64,000 nt of DNA from assembly GCA_031308135.1 (NCBI GenBank), contig JAHLJT010004567.1, positions 33,298,213 to 33,362,212 of the forward strand, written 5' to 3'. This DNA is from Acheta domesticus. Lineage: Eukaryota; Arthropoda; Insecta; Orthoptera; Gryllidae. Shown piece after piece: positions 23,461 through 34,494 of this stretch; the first letter of the stretch is position 1; the number at the start of each line of letters is the position of its first letter. The translations under genes and the position numbers were made by a program. Below the pieces are notes generated by a model. That model did not search any database, had not been told where the DNA came from, and saw nothing but the letters and a program-made list of their open reading frames with translations.

Positions 23461-25224
23461 AACATCAGTAATACCTAATAAGTTTCTGAATTACATTGCG
23501 GTTATTACTAATATTATTCTAATGTTACTTAGGTCTGTAGATATGAGAAAACTTAGTTTTTAACATGCCTTTTTCCTTTTATCATCGACCTTCAGATCCC
23601 ACATTTGACAATAGGATATTGAATGTGAATGTGTAGGATATCCAAGCATGGTTGTCATAATATGTTATATCATTTTATCTGGCTTCTGTGTATTGTACAG
23701 TAATTGTTTCTTGAGCCAAGAGGCGGTAATAAACGTATTTACTGTTATGTGTTACTCTCCAGTGCTCTTCTATCCATTTATGTTCTTGGTGCATTTATGC
23801 TCCCTTTGTTCCTAATGAAGTCATTAACCGTGCTTCTTCTGTCGTTTAGTTTTTACTGAACGTTTACCGTGTGATGTCTTCACAGTAGCGAATATGTATC
23901 ACAGGTCTTACGTCAGGTGACATCTACCAGTGTGAACCGTTAACACATTCAACATCCTCTCATCCGCAGTAACACCGAATTTCATCGCATACGATAAAGT
24001 TGGAAAGTGTAGAAAATTGAAAAAAAAATACATTTCACAATATGTATTGTAAATCTTACTCCCCCAAAAACAAAATGATGCTGACAAGGGATCTCTTTAT
24101 TGCAATTTGAGTCAAAATCTTGTATTTGTTTATCTCAAGTCGCATTTATATATTCTCATAGAGAAAATACTTAGGTTTTTAAATGTTTTTTTTTTAAATG
24201 ACCTATTTTGTTTCCTTGTAGTAAATTGTATTTATGAAATGAACACATATCATTCTTTAGGGTTAGTTTCTAGACAGCATCTTAATTGAATATTGCTGAT
24301 ATTTTTGCAGTTAACCTTTATTTTTGCTAAGACGCAAGTTCTGCCTTGAGGCGCTGGCACGAATAGAACAGAAGGCAGAGCCGAAACGGGGTACCGTCCG
24401 CGTGAAATTTGTGCCTTGAAGCAGCGTTTTTAGGCGCGTCGTAACGGGTTGCTCGTCCGAATGAAGTGGCGAAACGAGATGACATTTCAAATGCGCCCCT
24501 CCGCCTGGCAGATTTTGTTTGTTTCACGGGACAATCTGAACCATTTCGCGAAGCGGACGCGAGAAGAACGAAAGAACGGGAGAAAACGACTCGAATTACT
24601 GGGAAGAGAGCGTGCTGTAGATGACAATCTTAAAAGCTTGGCGTTATATAAAAGATAAACTCAATTGCTTTAAATGCCGAGACGTTATTTGTGCTATTAT
24701 TTTTTCGTCACGTATCCCGCAAACATAACTTGTTTGGTTGCAGATTTATAACAGTACTATAATACTTCGTTTTTGGTAGAAAATGTTATTGGTATTCTAG
24801 AGCTTTGTTTTAGCCGAAACAGTTCTGCACTGTTATTTTATGCATTACGTGATGCATATTATTTTTATGCATTACGTGATAAATTAGACGTTTCAAGCAC
24901 TTGCCAAGTCTGATTTCCTTAAATGGTAATTATAAACTCATCAGCAACAATTTCACAACGAACATTGGAGGGACAGTGGGTTTGACAGAAGATATTGTAG
25001 TATTTGTGAGAGAAAGTTTTATCGTTGTGTAACAAATAATATTTTGCATCGTCACCTTAATGGATTTCATCTATTAATACATTCACATCTACGTTATCTC
25101 TACCTCATTGATCTTTCCATTCATGCTGCTGCAATAGCTGCACGGCAACAACGTTAACTCAGCAGTACATGAGAATGGTAAGAAATCCTAGGGTTCGCGT
25201 CACCGAAATCCTACGGTCTTGTAT
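21271..25224. other. No gene seen apart from a microsatellite
   Basis: AT-rich apart from the (ATT)n at 23403 and a more GC-balanced patch at 24330-24620. TGCATTACGTGAT occurs twice near 24841-24882. No coding signal. Confidence 0.45.
23403..23458. repeat. (ATT)n microsatellite
   Basis: Uninterrupted ATT repeats, about 18 units. Confidence 0.97.
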
Positions 25225-25590
25225 TTTTTACATTAGCTGGATAGCTGGGCCGAATTCTACCACTGTCTGGAGGAGAATTATTCTAGCGGCCGGCAGCTCT
25301 GATCAGTAGTTTTCTGTGGTTTCTCCGTTCAATACCAGACGAATACTGGATCAGAATCGTAAAACAAAGGCCGCGGACCTTTTTCTTTTCTCATCCTTGT
25401 GCCCACCTCTCCCTTTACGCACACATTTTTACATACTACACCTCACTATCTAATATGTCGTGGAACCAGTCGGCAACTTAGAGCTTATCCTGGTTGGGGT
25501 AGTGCTTATCGCATGAGAAATAGGTGGAGAAGTAAATTGCGCAAGCCGACGTGTAGGTTTGGTGGCTCCTTGTTTTGCTTCTGGACATAA
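25225..25590 (+). repeat. tRNA-derived SINE family A, partial copy
   Basis: Contains CTAGCGGCCGGCAGCTCTGA, GTTTCTCCGTTCAATACCAG, the pyrimidine stretch and GCGCAAGCCGACGTGTAGGT. The tRNA-like head is absent. Confidence 0.72.
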
Positions 25591-25739
25591 TATAACTTCA
25601 TTATTTGTGCACGTCTTCTAAATTCCAGTGAGAAATATAGTTATTCAAATTATCGTTCTCCATATTGTCGCAGCAAAAAGTATTATTCTTTCATGAAGAA
25701 CATGATGGGGGTTAAGGGCACAAATGTATAGCTACTTTA

Positions 25740-25835
25740 CTTTTGAAAATAGATTTTATTATATAGGAGCGAATAGTTTGTCAACACAATTTGAAAAAAA
25801 CGCTCTTTTTCCTGTATTCAAAATTAGACTAGACT
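25740..25835. repeat. Dispersed repeat, copy 1
   Basis: AAATAGATTTTATTATATAGGAGCGAATAG...AAAAACGCTC resembles 30068-30170 in the same orientation. The family is unidentified. Confidence 0.45.
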
Positions 25836-26008
25836 ATGGCTTAGGATAGAGATCACAGAATTATGAAAACGTGCACAGAATTCACTTATCCCTATAGCTC
25901 GTCACACACAGTTTTTAACTGTTTTTGGCGTAAATAAATAAATAAATAAATAGGTTGTTGCTGGAAATCTCATTAGAGCGGGCGATGAACTGTCACCTTC
26001 CGAGATAT

Positions 26009-26150
26009 AGCATTCACAACACTTACGGAACTAATGACCTCAGTGGCGATCGCGCCCGGAACAAATATTTACGCACTCAGACACATTAATCGCGATAAAT
26101 TTGCGGTGGTATTTATGACATGATCTCCCGACCCCATCGCTCGCAGACAC
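26009..26150. repeat. Duplicated segment, left copy
   Basis: GGAACTAATGACCTCAGTGG, CCGGAACAAATATTT, CGCACTCAGAC and TATTTATGAC recur at 26377-26540. Between the copies are a 41-bp tandem array and a SINE fragment. Confidence 0.65.
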
Positions 26151-26300
26151 ATTTTTACATACTACATACTATTTTTACATTACACCCACACATTTTTACA
26201 TACTACATACTATTTTTACATTACACCCACACATTTTTACATACTACATACTATTTTTACATTACACGCACACATTTTTACATACTACACCTCACTATCC
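26145..26300. repeat. 41-bp tandem repeat, about 3.5 copies
   Basis: The unit begins ACATTTTTACATACTACATA and includes CTATTTTTACATTACACCCAC. Copies are almost identical. It resembles part of the neighbouring SINE (TTTTTACATACTACACCTCA), so it probably expanded from SINE sequence. Confidence 0.85.
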
Positions 26301-26415
26301 AATATATTGTGGAACCAGTCAGCAACTTAGAGCTTATCCTGGTTGGGGGTAGTCCTTATCCAATGAGAAACATCAACTACACTGACGGAACTAATGACCT
26401 CAGTGGTTGTCGCCC
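26285..26415 (+). repeat. tRNA-derived SINE family A, 3' fragment
   Basis: The part from CCTCACTATCCAATATATTG to GGAACTAATGACCTCAG matches the 3' body of the 25225 copy (GTGGAACCAGTC, GAGCTTATCCTGGTTGGGG). It follows a 41-bp tandem repeat that seems to have grown from the SINE's own sequence. Confidence 0.65.
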
Positions 26416-26540
26416 CCGGAACAAATATTTCCGCACTCAGACCCTTTCATCGCGATTGTATTCGCGGTTGCATTTAAATTCGCTAAATTGGCGGTTGTAT
26501 TTATGACGTAATCTCCCGAGTCCATCACTAGCAGATCGCG
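26377..26540. repeat. Duplicated segment, right copy
   Basis: Same order of landmarks as 26009-26150, plus an internal near-duplicate of the TTCGC...GGTTG(C/T)ATTTA phrase. Confidence 0.65.
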
Positions 26541-26760
26541 CCTCCCGGTCGTCGTCAAGCAGTTGCATCCGTAGGCGTTGCTCGCCAAGTGCGCGTAGCG
26601 CGTCGAAGCGTGCCGCGACGCCTGCCCGCCCGCCTGCCCGCCCGCGCGCCAACGGTACCCGCCCCTGCCCCCGCCCCTCCCCGCCCCGCTCGCACTGCTC
26701 CTCTCCGCTCTCGCGCCCCGCTTCCGCCGGCGCGAGACTTTACGCAGTCGAATTTGGGGC
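26540..26760. promoter_or_regulatory. CpG-rich island
   Basis: CpG- and CCCGCC-rich block of about 220 bp in AT-rich surroundings, directly upstream of the candidate MGRQN exon. Its composition suggests a promoter. Confidence 0.3.
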
Positions 26761-26949
26761 TGTGCGCCGAGAAGGTGGTGGTTGCTGCCGCTCACAGGAT
26801 GCGAAGGATTAATGTGGCTCGTGATGACGTGCTTGAATTCGAAGTAGTTGATGTGATGAGTTGTTATTGAGACTGTGATTTTGTGTAAAAAAAAGTGTGT
26901 GAGTGAAGAAAAATACTTGTGGTTTGTGTTGGAGCGTAATTTTCTCAAG

Positions 26950-26966
26950 ATGGGGCGGCAGAACAA
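26950..26966 (+). other. Candidate first coding exon (MGRQN...)
   Basis: Downstream of the CpG-rich island 26540-26760, an AT-rich leader ends in CTCAAGATGG, giving MGRQN, then GTATGT as a possible donor (phase 2). The pattern resembles promoter, 5' UTR and first coding exon. No downstream exon was recognised, and the phase does not match myosin III exon 2. Confidence 0.25.
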
Positions 26967-27974
26967 GTATGTATGAAAGGTTCATTAGAGAAGCTTCTGT
27001 AACTGATCATCTATTCTACCTCTTTAAGCACCATTCAAGAAACCTTTGAAAACTATTCTTTGCTTCATACGTCGTTTTTATTTAACAGTACTTATTCCTC
27101 ATTTATTTTATTTTTAGAAATGGAGAAATTGTGAAAATAATGTAGTTTTTCTAGAAATAAATAATGTAGTTTCTCTAGAAATCACATATCATGCTTGAAA
27201 TCTCGACGTAAAAGAGATGAATACTACATTAGGAAATTTAAATATATTTTTATTTAAGTATTTTGGCAAAATGAATGCCTTTCGGAAAGGATAATAGTCT
27301 TGAAGTAGAGCACGATTATCTCACTTCCTAAAAAAATGTTATTGCATGGGATGTAATTGAAACTGTCTTCTTTGTAAAGGGATATTTTCAACCCAAAGAA
27401 CTATTATTTCGTCTAACTGCTTCATTTAACAATCGTGAAGCCAATTAGCTGAATGTGAAAAAGTAACAAGGACCTTTCTATAAAAACAAAAAACGAACGA
27501 CATTTTGTAAACGTGAATACAGCGTAGGTGCATTGTTTCCTTCTTCGTGAAGAAATTGTACCAGGGCACACGTTCTACTTGTCACAGATAGCTTCTAATG
27601 TTTTCCGCACTCTTTGCAAGGCTGTTGCCCCGACAACAGGACACGTCCTTTTCTAAAGTCTTTTTTGTCCTACCTACGACAATATGACTTTTGTCCCAGC
27701 GATAAATGAACGTTATGAATATAGAGAGGTGTATATTGATGTAATGAGATTCAATAGGTGCGTGAATGTTCCGATAACTATTCCGAAAACTTTTGTCCAT
27801 TACTAATTACACTTGGATGAACAAGATTCAAGAACAAGAGATAAGCTTCCGGCTATAGGAAGTAAACAGACACTTTACGACCTGGAAAAAGCAATATTGT
27901 AAAACTGTACGCTGATTAATGTGATTCAGAAGCACTTTTTGAATCCTGAGAATTCAACCTGGGGTCCTTGAAGC
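26967..27974. other. No gene seen
   Basis: AT-rich; would be intron if the MGRQN exon is real. AATAATGTAGTTT(T/C)TCTAGAAAT occurs twice in tandem near 27137-27182. Confidence 0.45.
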
Positions 27975-28505
27975 AGTTGATCGGGAGAGGTGACTCAGGG
28001 CATCAACTGATGTCATTGGAGTGCCTCTGACCGGGAGGTCCTAGATTCGAGTCCCGACAGTGGCAGGATTTTCAACACTAGCCAGATGGCTATGTCGTAA
28101 GCAGTTGCTGTCGGGAGGAGAATTCTAGAGGCCGGTTGCTCTGATACGTAGTTTTCCGTGATTCCTCTGGCCATGCGAATGTCGGAGCAGTACCCTAACA
28201 AACGGGCCAGAGACTGCACACGATCTTTCCTTTCTCTTCCTTGTCCTATCCTCGACCCTTACACTATCATGAGCTATACTATCATACATGCCGGGAGACC
28301 GGCCGGGAGCTTGGAACTTGTCCCAGCTGGGGCGGTGTCCCGCCGGCTAGTGGGAGGTACCCCTTTAGCATATGGTAGGCCGGCGCCGGATCTTACCAAC
28401 CATTAAGGGAAGATCATCGCCACGTCTCGAGGGATACATGCACTACCCTCACGGGAATAATGACATTAGCCGTTGATCCGCCGGGAATCACGAATCAATC
28501 CAAAA
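27975..28505 (+). repeat. tRNA-derived SINE family A, near full-length
   Basis: About 530 bp. Head GAGAGGTGACTCAGGGCATC plus B-box GATTCGAGTCC, body with ATGCCGGGAGACCGGCCGG and GGGGCGGTGTCCCG, and the tail GGGAATCACGAATCAATCC. This copy shows the tail best. Confidence 0.8.
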
Positions 28506-28539
28506 GAAATTATAGCCGTTGAAAGAAGGCGGTCGTTGG

Positions 28540-28800
28540 GCGCAAGAACGAGCCGTAGCGTAATGGAGTGCACACTCGCCTTCCGTCGCTGAGACCCGGG
28601 TTTGATCTTCGGCGAATTCATGTGGAATTTGTACTGAACAAAGCGAGTTCTTGGGAGATTTTCTAAGTGGTTCTTCCGTTTTCCCTACATCCCATTCCGT
28701 CGCTTCTCCCTCTGCATTTACCTCATCTTTATCGCTAACATACACTCATTGAATCATTCATGAGCCTCAATGACTTTAGTAGACGAAGGGCCCCTAAACC
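28540..28800 (+). repeat. Probable tRNA-derived SINE (third type)
   Basis: Head GAGCCGTAGCGTAATGGAGT (A-box-like) and GACCCGGGTTTGATCTTCGG (B-box-like), then a body of about 190 bp ending near CCCAATCAATAAAT. It directly follows a family A copy. Confidence 0.45.
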
Positions 28801-28859
28801 CCAATCAATAAATACTATTAACGGAGGCGTGTCGCCTCAAGGTGAGATTTCACCCTCTC

Positions 28860-29060
28860 TCCGCTTCGGCGTCTCCCCCCAACAGAGGCGTCAGTCCTCA
28901 AGGCGACGCCGGCGGCGCCTCGGGCGACGCGATCAGCCGCACGGAATCCGATTAAGGCGTCGCGACGCGCGCCCACACCCCAAGCGAATTTGCGCCAACC
29001 AACCCGGCGAAGAGAGCGATGGCGATGGCGTGGGCGTTGGCGGAGACCGCGCAACAGAAA
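28860..29060. promoter_or_regulatory. CpG-rich block
   Basis: GC-rich patch with CGACGCCGGCGGCGCC-type sequence between a SINE-like element and (ATT)n-containing repeats. No exon is evident. Confidence 0.15.
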
Positions 29061-29164
29061 AACATGAGAGCTGAGAAGCTTCTCTGGAAGGATGGGGTGA
29101 TATTGGAACTAGGGTGGACCTGAGAGACATATTACTGAGGGATTATTGGCTTTGTTTTATTATT

Positions 29165-29312
29165 ATTATTTTTATTACTCTATATCACGACTCAAGATGT
29201 TATGATACAAAATCTACTCCAGGTTGCAACCAGCTTCCTTATCAGATCTAGGAACTTTCTTCTTCTTCTTCTTCTTCTTCTTCTTATTATTATTATTATT
29301 ATTATTATTATA
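29165..29312 (+). repeat. Dispersed repeat with (TTC)n(TTA)n tract
   Basis: CGACTCAAGATGTTATGATAC and CCAGGTTGCAACCAGCTTCC match, in inverted orientation, the piece at about 33640-33720. A (TTC)n(TTA)n tract follows (29256-29312). It may be the 3' end of a LINE. Confidence 0.5.
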
Positions 29313-29689
29313 TCGTGCATTTCATTCACAAAACTTCATTGAGTTTCTTGAGTTGTACAAAATACAGCATTGAGTATTGGAGAAAAAAGGACATTGGAAC
29401 ATGTGGATAAGTAAAGAATCTAAGTTCATAAAATGGGCAAATATAACTTGAAAATGTTCATCAAACCTGGAAAACTAGGGAAAATTCTTCAATTCCATGC
29501 AGCTTAATTGCTGACCACCAACCTAAGATATGCCACCAGTTTTCATGGAGCTCCAGATTAGAAGGGTTGTTTTCGAAGGCTTTTGTCCTGTCAAAGCCTA
29601 GTAACCTTTGCACCACCATCGAACCATTCGTAAACCCCAAGGAAAATGTGGACTCCTCGATCTGGGGCGAGCAGAACGCTGTTCTCTCC

Positions 29690-29800
29690 CCGGCATCATG
29701 AAAGGCAAGAGAGGAATATGAATTTCCAGAGCAAGATTTGAACCCGCGATCCTTCATATCTAGGTGCTGAGTCAGTACGCGCTCTAAGCATCTCGGTCAG
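29690..29800 (-). repeat. tRNA-like SINE head, minus strand
   Basis: On the minus strand: CTGACCGAGATGCTTAGAGC (A-box-like), then GCGGGTTCAAATC (B-box). The body continues leftward with no sharp end. Confidence 0.5.
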
Positions 29801-30067
29801 ACAAGAACTCACTCTGTTTTTACGCTGCATTCAGTTGTTCTGGTTTCTCTACAAATGATCAGAGTAAGTTTGATAAAAAGTAAATCTGGATTAATAAATG
29901 TAGTACGAATTTTGAGGCATGCTGAACGTTAGTGGGGAATATAGTCCTTTCATTCTTTCGTTCTTTCAACAGGTCAAATGTTCTCCATGTTCTCGCGGTA
30001 GTGAGTCGCTTCCCACTCGTAAGACCCGATAAGGGATAAGAGCCAATATCTATAACTCAATTGCCGA

Positions 30068-30170
30068 TGCAAATAGATTTTATTGCATAGGAGGAGCGAA
30101 TATTTCTTGTAGTCAAGTTTGGTCAAAAACGCTCATTGCTATACCATTTATTCATAATTACCTTTAGTGT
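30068..30170. repeat. Dispersed repeat, copy 2
   Basis: AAATAGATTTTATTGCATAG...GCGAATATTTCTTGTAG...AAAAACGCTC matches the 25740 copy. Confidence 0.45.
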
Positions 30171-30324
30171 AATACTTCAAAAACAAGGGAGCTGAAGAAA
30201 ATGCCCAGATTTCGATTCTTTTCCGTACGCATTACAGTTTTTTGAATGTTTTTAAATTTAAGGAACTAAAACAACTGATTGTTTCTTGTGAGCATTTTCT
30301 AAAACAATAACAAATATATTAATG

Positions 30325-30500
30325 TCGGTCCCTTGGCCGAGATCGCTAAGTCAGTAGTGCCGTAGTGATCTGGGTTCGAGTCCCACCTCGGTCATGTTTA
30401 TATGTGTTCGTCCTTGCACACCCTATCATCATCATATAGTTTCATCCTCATACCATAACGTTAAATCCAATAGTGATCGCTAATGACCTAGTAGTTGATG
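30325..30500 (+). repeat. tRNA-derived SINE (Leu/Ser-type head)
   Basis: A-box TTGGCCGAGATCGC and B-box GGGTTCGAGTCCCACC, followed by an unrelated body with TCATCATCAT. The head resembles that of the 39310 element. The ends do not pair as a mature tRNA would. Confidence 0.6.
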
Positions 30501-31160
30501 CGACTTAATTACCATATGTATTGATGAACGGATGTTGAGCAAAACCTACGCCAATTAGTTGTGTGGCAGACTCCCGATGACCGCGAGCTCGGTCGCGCGG
30601 ACTGGAACAAACAAAACTGGTCAGTGCGGCACGAGCAGCCCAGAGGCTTCCTGTGGGCCAGTTCGCTTGCGGGTCTTCAGGCAGGTGGCACGTGCATGAA
30701 CTTCTGTGCACAGAAACTGATCCCCTCCCTCGTCATCGCCTTGCGTTTATAGGTTGGATATCAGACAGGTTTTTTCTTCGGGTTTGACGCCAAAAAAATT
30801 TACAACTTAATGGTAATGATATTTTTGGGCATCTCCATCTATTCTAAGTTCATTAACCTAAATCAGAAAGTTAGAAGCTTGTTCAAAGGTGGTTAGGGAA
30901 TCCTGTTTCACCTCATTCAAGACAATTCAACTGCTCTGTTTTTTAATCTAATAAATAAAAGTTCAATTTGTAAGCATTTAATATTAACAATTCTCCAAAC
31001 AATAATAAGTATCAACGTAATGAAATATGAGTAATGGATAATATGCTTAATCATTAGACAATTCAAAAATGATATTTTGGAAAACGTACCCTTTGTTTTC
31101 TTTATTGGATTCGCAGCCCCATCACATAGTGATGAGCTTTAATCTTAGTCACGAGGTCTA

Positions 31161-31646
31161 TACTTCGATTTTTCTGTAGTGGACGATGACATTATGTCAT
31201 TGTTCCCCCTCCTGCCTTATAAAATTAATCTTTTTGATTACTCGTAATTCGTGAACGTTCTTCTCAACGGGGCTCGTGGCCTCAGAAATGAGCTTACCAA
31301 TGTTAAAAAATTTTCGTTTTGAAGGTTAAAGAATTATTTAAAACTATCATTCTTGGTATGTTTTTGATTCTTGTAAAGTCTATTGATTTGTTTGAGGCAG
31401 CCATTCACAGCATAACAATATTGATTGAACAATTGTTTAATACCAATAACCTTTGAATCGTTGAACTACAAAAAGTGTAATAAATTATTACAATTGTTTA
31501 ATGAAGATTGTTATGGTGTGAATGTCTGCCTCAAATCAATGGGCCTTTCAAGAATTAAAAAACACCGTTAAAAAGTTCCATTTTATAAGGCAGGAGGTGT
31601 AACGAAGTATAGTTTCTGTCATTGACATCGTCCCATTGCCGATTAG
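31161..31646. mobile_element. Long inverted-repeat element related to 21060, partly duplicated
   Basis: The left end TACTTCGATTTTTCTGTAGT and CCTCCTGCCTTATAAAATTA match the 21060 element. The right arm carries TTTTATAAGGCAGGAGGTG inverted, and the inner arms (TTGAGGCAGCCATTCACA against TGTGAATGTCTGCCTCAA) also pair. Its right half is included in the tandem duplication 31470-31998. Confidence 0.65.
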
Positions 31647-31998
31647 TTGCCCGAACTACGCACTCGGAAATGACCGAGAGCAACCTCCCGTAAACAGCGC
31701 GAGCCGTGAGGTCCCGCTAGGATCGCCCTAGGGATGTTCATCTATAAAAAGTGTAATAAATTATTACAATTGTTTAATAAAGATTGGTGTGAATGTCTGC
31801 CTCAAATCAATGGACCTTACAAGAATAAAAAACACAGATAAAAAGTTTCATTTTATAAGGCAGGAGGTGTAACAAGTATAGTTTCTGTCATTGACATCGT
31901 CCCATTGCCGATTAGTTGCCCGAACTACGCACTCGGAAATGACCGAGAGCAACCTCCCGTAAACAGCGCGCGCCGCGAGATCCCGCTAGGATCGCCCT
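31470..31998. repeat. 276-bp tandem duplication (two copies)
   Basis: The segment starting AAAAAGTGTAATAAATTATT at 31470 recurs at 31746 with few changes and runs to ATCGCCCT in each copy (31733 and 31998). High identity means a fairly recent duplication. Each copy contains the right arm of the inverted-repeat element and a stretch with ACTACGCACTCGGAAATGAC. Confidence 0.88.
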
Positions 31999-32180
31999 CC
32001 TGCCGGTTCGCCTCCGCCGCGCCGCGCCGCGCCGACAGGCCTGCGTAATTGCTACGCGGGTGTCGAAAATTACACCCGAGCCAGCAGCCTCCGCCCCGGT
32101 TCGCTCTTAACCTGGTTCGCATCTCATTACGCGTTTCTGGCAGAAGGTTCCATACGGACCCGCGCGACTCCCCACACTCA
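31960..32180. promoter_or_regulatory. CpG-rich block at end of tandem duplication
   Basis: GC-rich stretch with CGCGCCGCG-type runs (near 32010-32035). It begins inside the second copy of a 276-bp tandem duplication, so it may be part of a repeat instead of a promoter. Confidence 0.2.
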
Positions 32181-32772
32181 ACACACCGTACGCTGTACCG
32201 TTGCGGATTAACACTCGGGAAGAAAGGAGCATTATTAACGCGATGTGGGTTTTGGAATACATAGGGCTCCCACATTCTGGGAACGCTACTCCCACAAAAT
32301 GTGATGACCTCCTTTTAGGAGGTTTTCTGGTGCAGGGCTTTTCTGACATGAGTTTCGTTGTATTGTGTATTGGGTGTGGTCTTCGATTTAATAACTATTC
32401 ATGCAATTAAATAGTAATTTTAATAATTCATAGTCTGTAAATCATTTCTGAAAGGAATAACACTTCTAGCCAAGAGGATTCTGAACTCTAAAGAGAAAAT
32501 AATTCTATTCGTTTAATGCTGAAGTAATGGCAGTGTATTCGTACGCTATCAAAATTTAAACAAAATATCAGTTCCAAACTACTCCTTTGGAAAATTTCAT
32601 AAACATTAGCAAATAAATATGCTTTCCATACCATTGGGTATTTTTCAAGAGTATTGTTTTTTATACGTGTTCTGTTTCAGCTAGAAAAGAGAATGAACTA
32701 AATGGAATAATTTTTAACTCGGGTGACATTTATGTGTTCCATTGTGATTGTTTTTAGTGTTACTCAAATACC

Positions 32773-32833
<61 letters not shown>

Positions 32834-33490
32834 GTTTCGCGTCCGGGTGCGTTGACATTTCCAATTCCTGTTTCAAAAACTCTCTGCAAGATCTAAATTT
32901 TTGCTTTCTGGTGTCCAACTAGCATCGAACAGGTTCTTCGTGGAATGACATACGGGATTTCGTCCGTTTCTTCCTCCTATGTTTAACGGCAAACATTTAC
33001 AAAAAAGGCTCGAGCAGCGAACTTGGTCTGCCAGCATTCTTAATGTTCAAGCACGTTTTCTCATGAAGTTATCTAATGTAAGGAATGGGGCATAACATGT
33101 TTGATGAAAAGGTACATTATATCCTTTTTTAAATAACAACCGCATCCCTGACGAGTCGTCAGCGAGAAGGTGCTAGCGAGTGACATCTAATACTTGTTCT
33201 TTTACGTGTATTAGTTAATGCATAATGCTACGTTTGGCTATCAATCAGGTAGCTAGAGAATATGCCGAATCTACGCCTTGGTAGGAAGAGTCGGGACTTA
33301 GAATTCCGCCCTTGGTGTTGTTTGTTCCGAGATTTTCGTGTGATTATGACATTAAGGGGCTCGCGTTCTTAATGACCCCAGATACTAAAGAGACCGTAGT
33401 GTTTAGAGGACTGTTCCAGAACGTAGGTAGGATATGAAGAGTTTCTCGCGTAAACAGGGAGTAGCAATAAAAATATCGACATGAAGACAA
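32181..33490. other. No gene seen
   Basis: Contains only the (CA)n tract at 32775. The short frames near 32200-32400 lack features. Confidence 0.45.
32775..32831. repeat. (CA)n microsatellite
   Basis: About 28 uninterrupted CA units. Confidence 0.97.
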
Positions 33491-33493
33491 TAC

Positions 33494-33539
<46 letters not shown>

Positions 33540-33540
33540 T
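33491..33540. repeat. (TAA)n microsatellite
   Basis: About 16 TAA/AAT units with no interruption. Confidence 0.95.
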
Positions 33541-33725
33541 ACTCCCAGGTAGTTCAAAAGACTGGGAAGTGCAAGAAATTGCTTTATTTGGAACAGCCCA
33601 AATTTTGCGCAAAGTATTATAGAGGCACCGACAGTCCCTAGATCTGCTCCTTAGGTAGCTGGTTGCAACCTGAAATAGATTTTATTTTCAGGCGACGCAT
33701 AACATCTTTAGTCGTTATGTAGTGG
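33540..33725 (-). repeat. Dispersed repeat, inverted copy of the 29165 element
   Basis: Reverse complement reads CGACTAAAGATGTTATGCGTC and TTTCAGGTTGCAACCAGCTA, matching 29180-29230. It is next to a (TAA)n tract (33491-33540), as the first copy is next to (TTA)n. Confidence 0.5.
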
Positions 33726-34081
33726 AATAATAATAATAGGAAGAACAACAACATATGAATGTTTACTAATAGAGTAGATACGCTTGTAATATTAGAAAGA
33801 TGTTTATGTCTCAACCGTCGGATGCGCTATTTTACAGATATCCATTTCTCATAGCAGGTCTGCTTAACGAGTATTCAGGGCATCGTGGCGCGGTGTAATG
33901 CCTGGGGCATAGCCGAAGCCACTTCCTCTCCTCATTCCTTTTCCCTTCCCCGTAGTCCTCTGCGGACAAGCCACCGCATCCCCTCTGTGAGCCTAGGCTT
34001 GCCAGAAATGAGCTTGAAATTTGCGCTTGGCTCCGGTGGCAACTCATGTGCTCGCAACTCGTTGGGTGATAGCCCTAGGAC

Positions 34082-34253
34082 CAGAGGCGTATCTACGGTA
34101 TGGCAGACATGGTACGTGCCATGGGCGCCACTCACAAGGGGCGCTATTTAGATTATACCCGCTAAAACAAATAACAACTTAATTTGAAGTATCCTGACAG
34201 GGGCGCAAATTCTGTGCTTGCCTTGGGCGCCTGAATACCTAGATACGCCGCTG
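34082..34253. mobile_element. hAT-type MITE, 172 bp
   Basis: Inverted ends CAGAGGCGTATCTACGG and CAGCGGCGTATCTAGG (minus strand), with an exact 8-bp flanking duplication CCTAGGAC (34074-34081 and 34254-34261). Size, ends and duplication length fit a hAT MITE. Internal GGGGCGC/TGGGCGCC pieces are near-palindromic. Confidence 0.88.
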
Positions 34254-34494
34254 CCTAGGACCGCTGTTTTCTTTAGTTCTACATATAGTATGTTATAGCC
34301 TTTGAGACTAAAATTCACTGGGTCCAGCGTGTGAAGGTACCTTAATGGTACTTATGTTTTAGAACGTGTATTAGTAAAGTGTATGTAGTCACTGTTAAAA
34401 GTGATTATGATAAAATCTGTTAAAAGTTGAATGAAATATGAACACTTTTTGAGTTGAGTGTTTTTCCTTATGGAAATAACTCACATGTGGTTAA

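Noticed and set aside
26145..26300. A CRISPR-like regular array
   Set aside because: The units are contiguous 41-bp tandem copies with no unique spacers, in a eukaryotic genome.
30335..30400. A tRNA-like sequence with good A and B boxes
   Set aside because: The ends do not form an acceptor stem and a SINE body follows, so it is a SINE head and not a tRNA gene. The same holds for the minus-strand sequence at 39518-39605.
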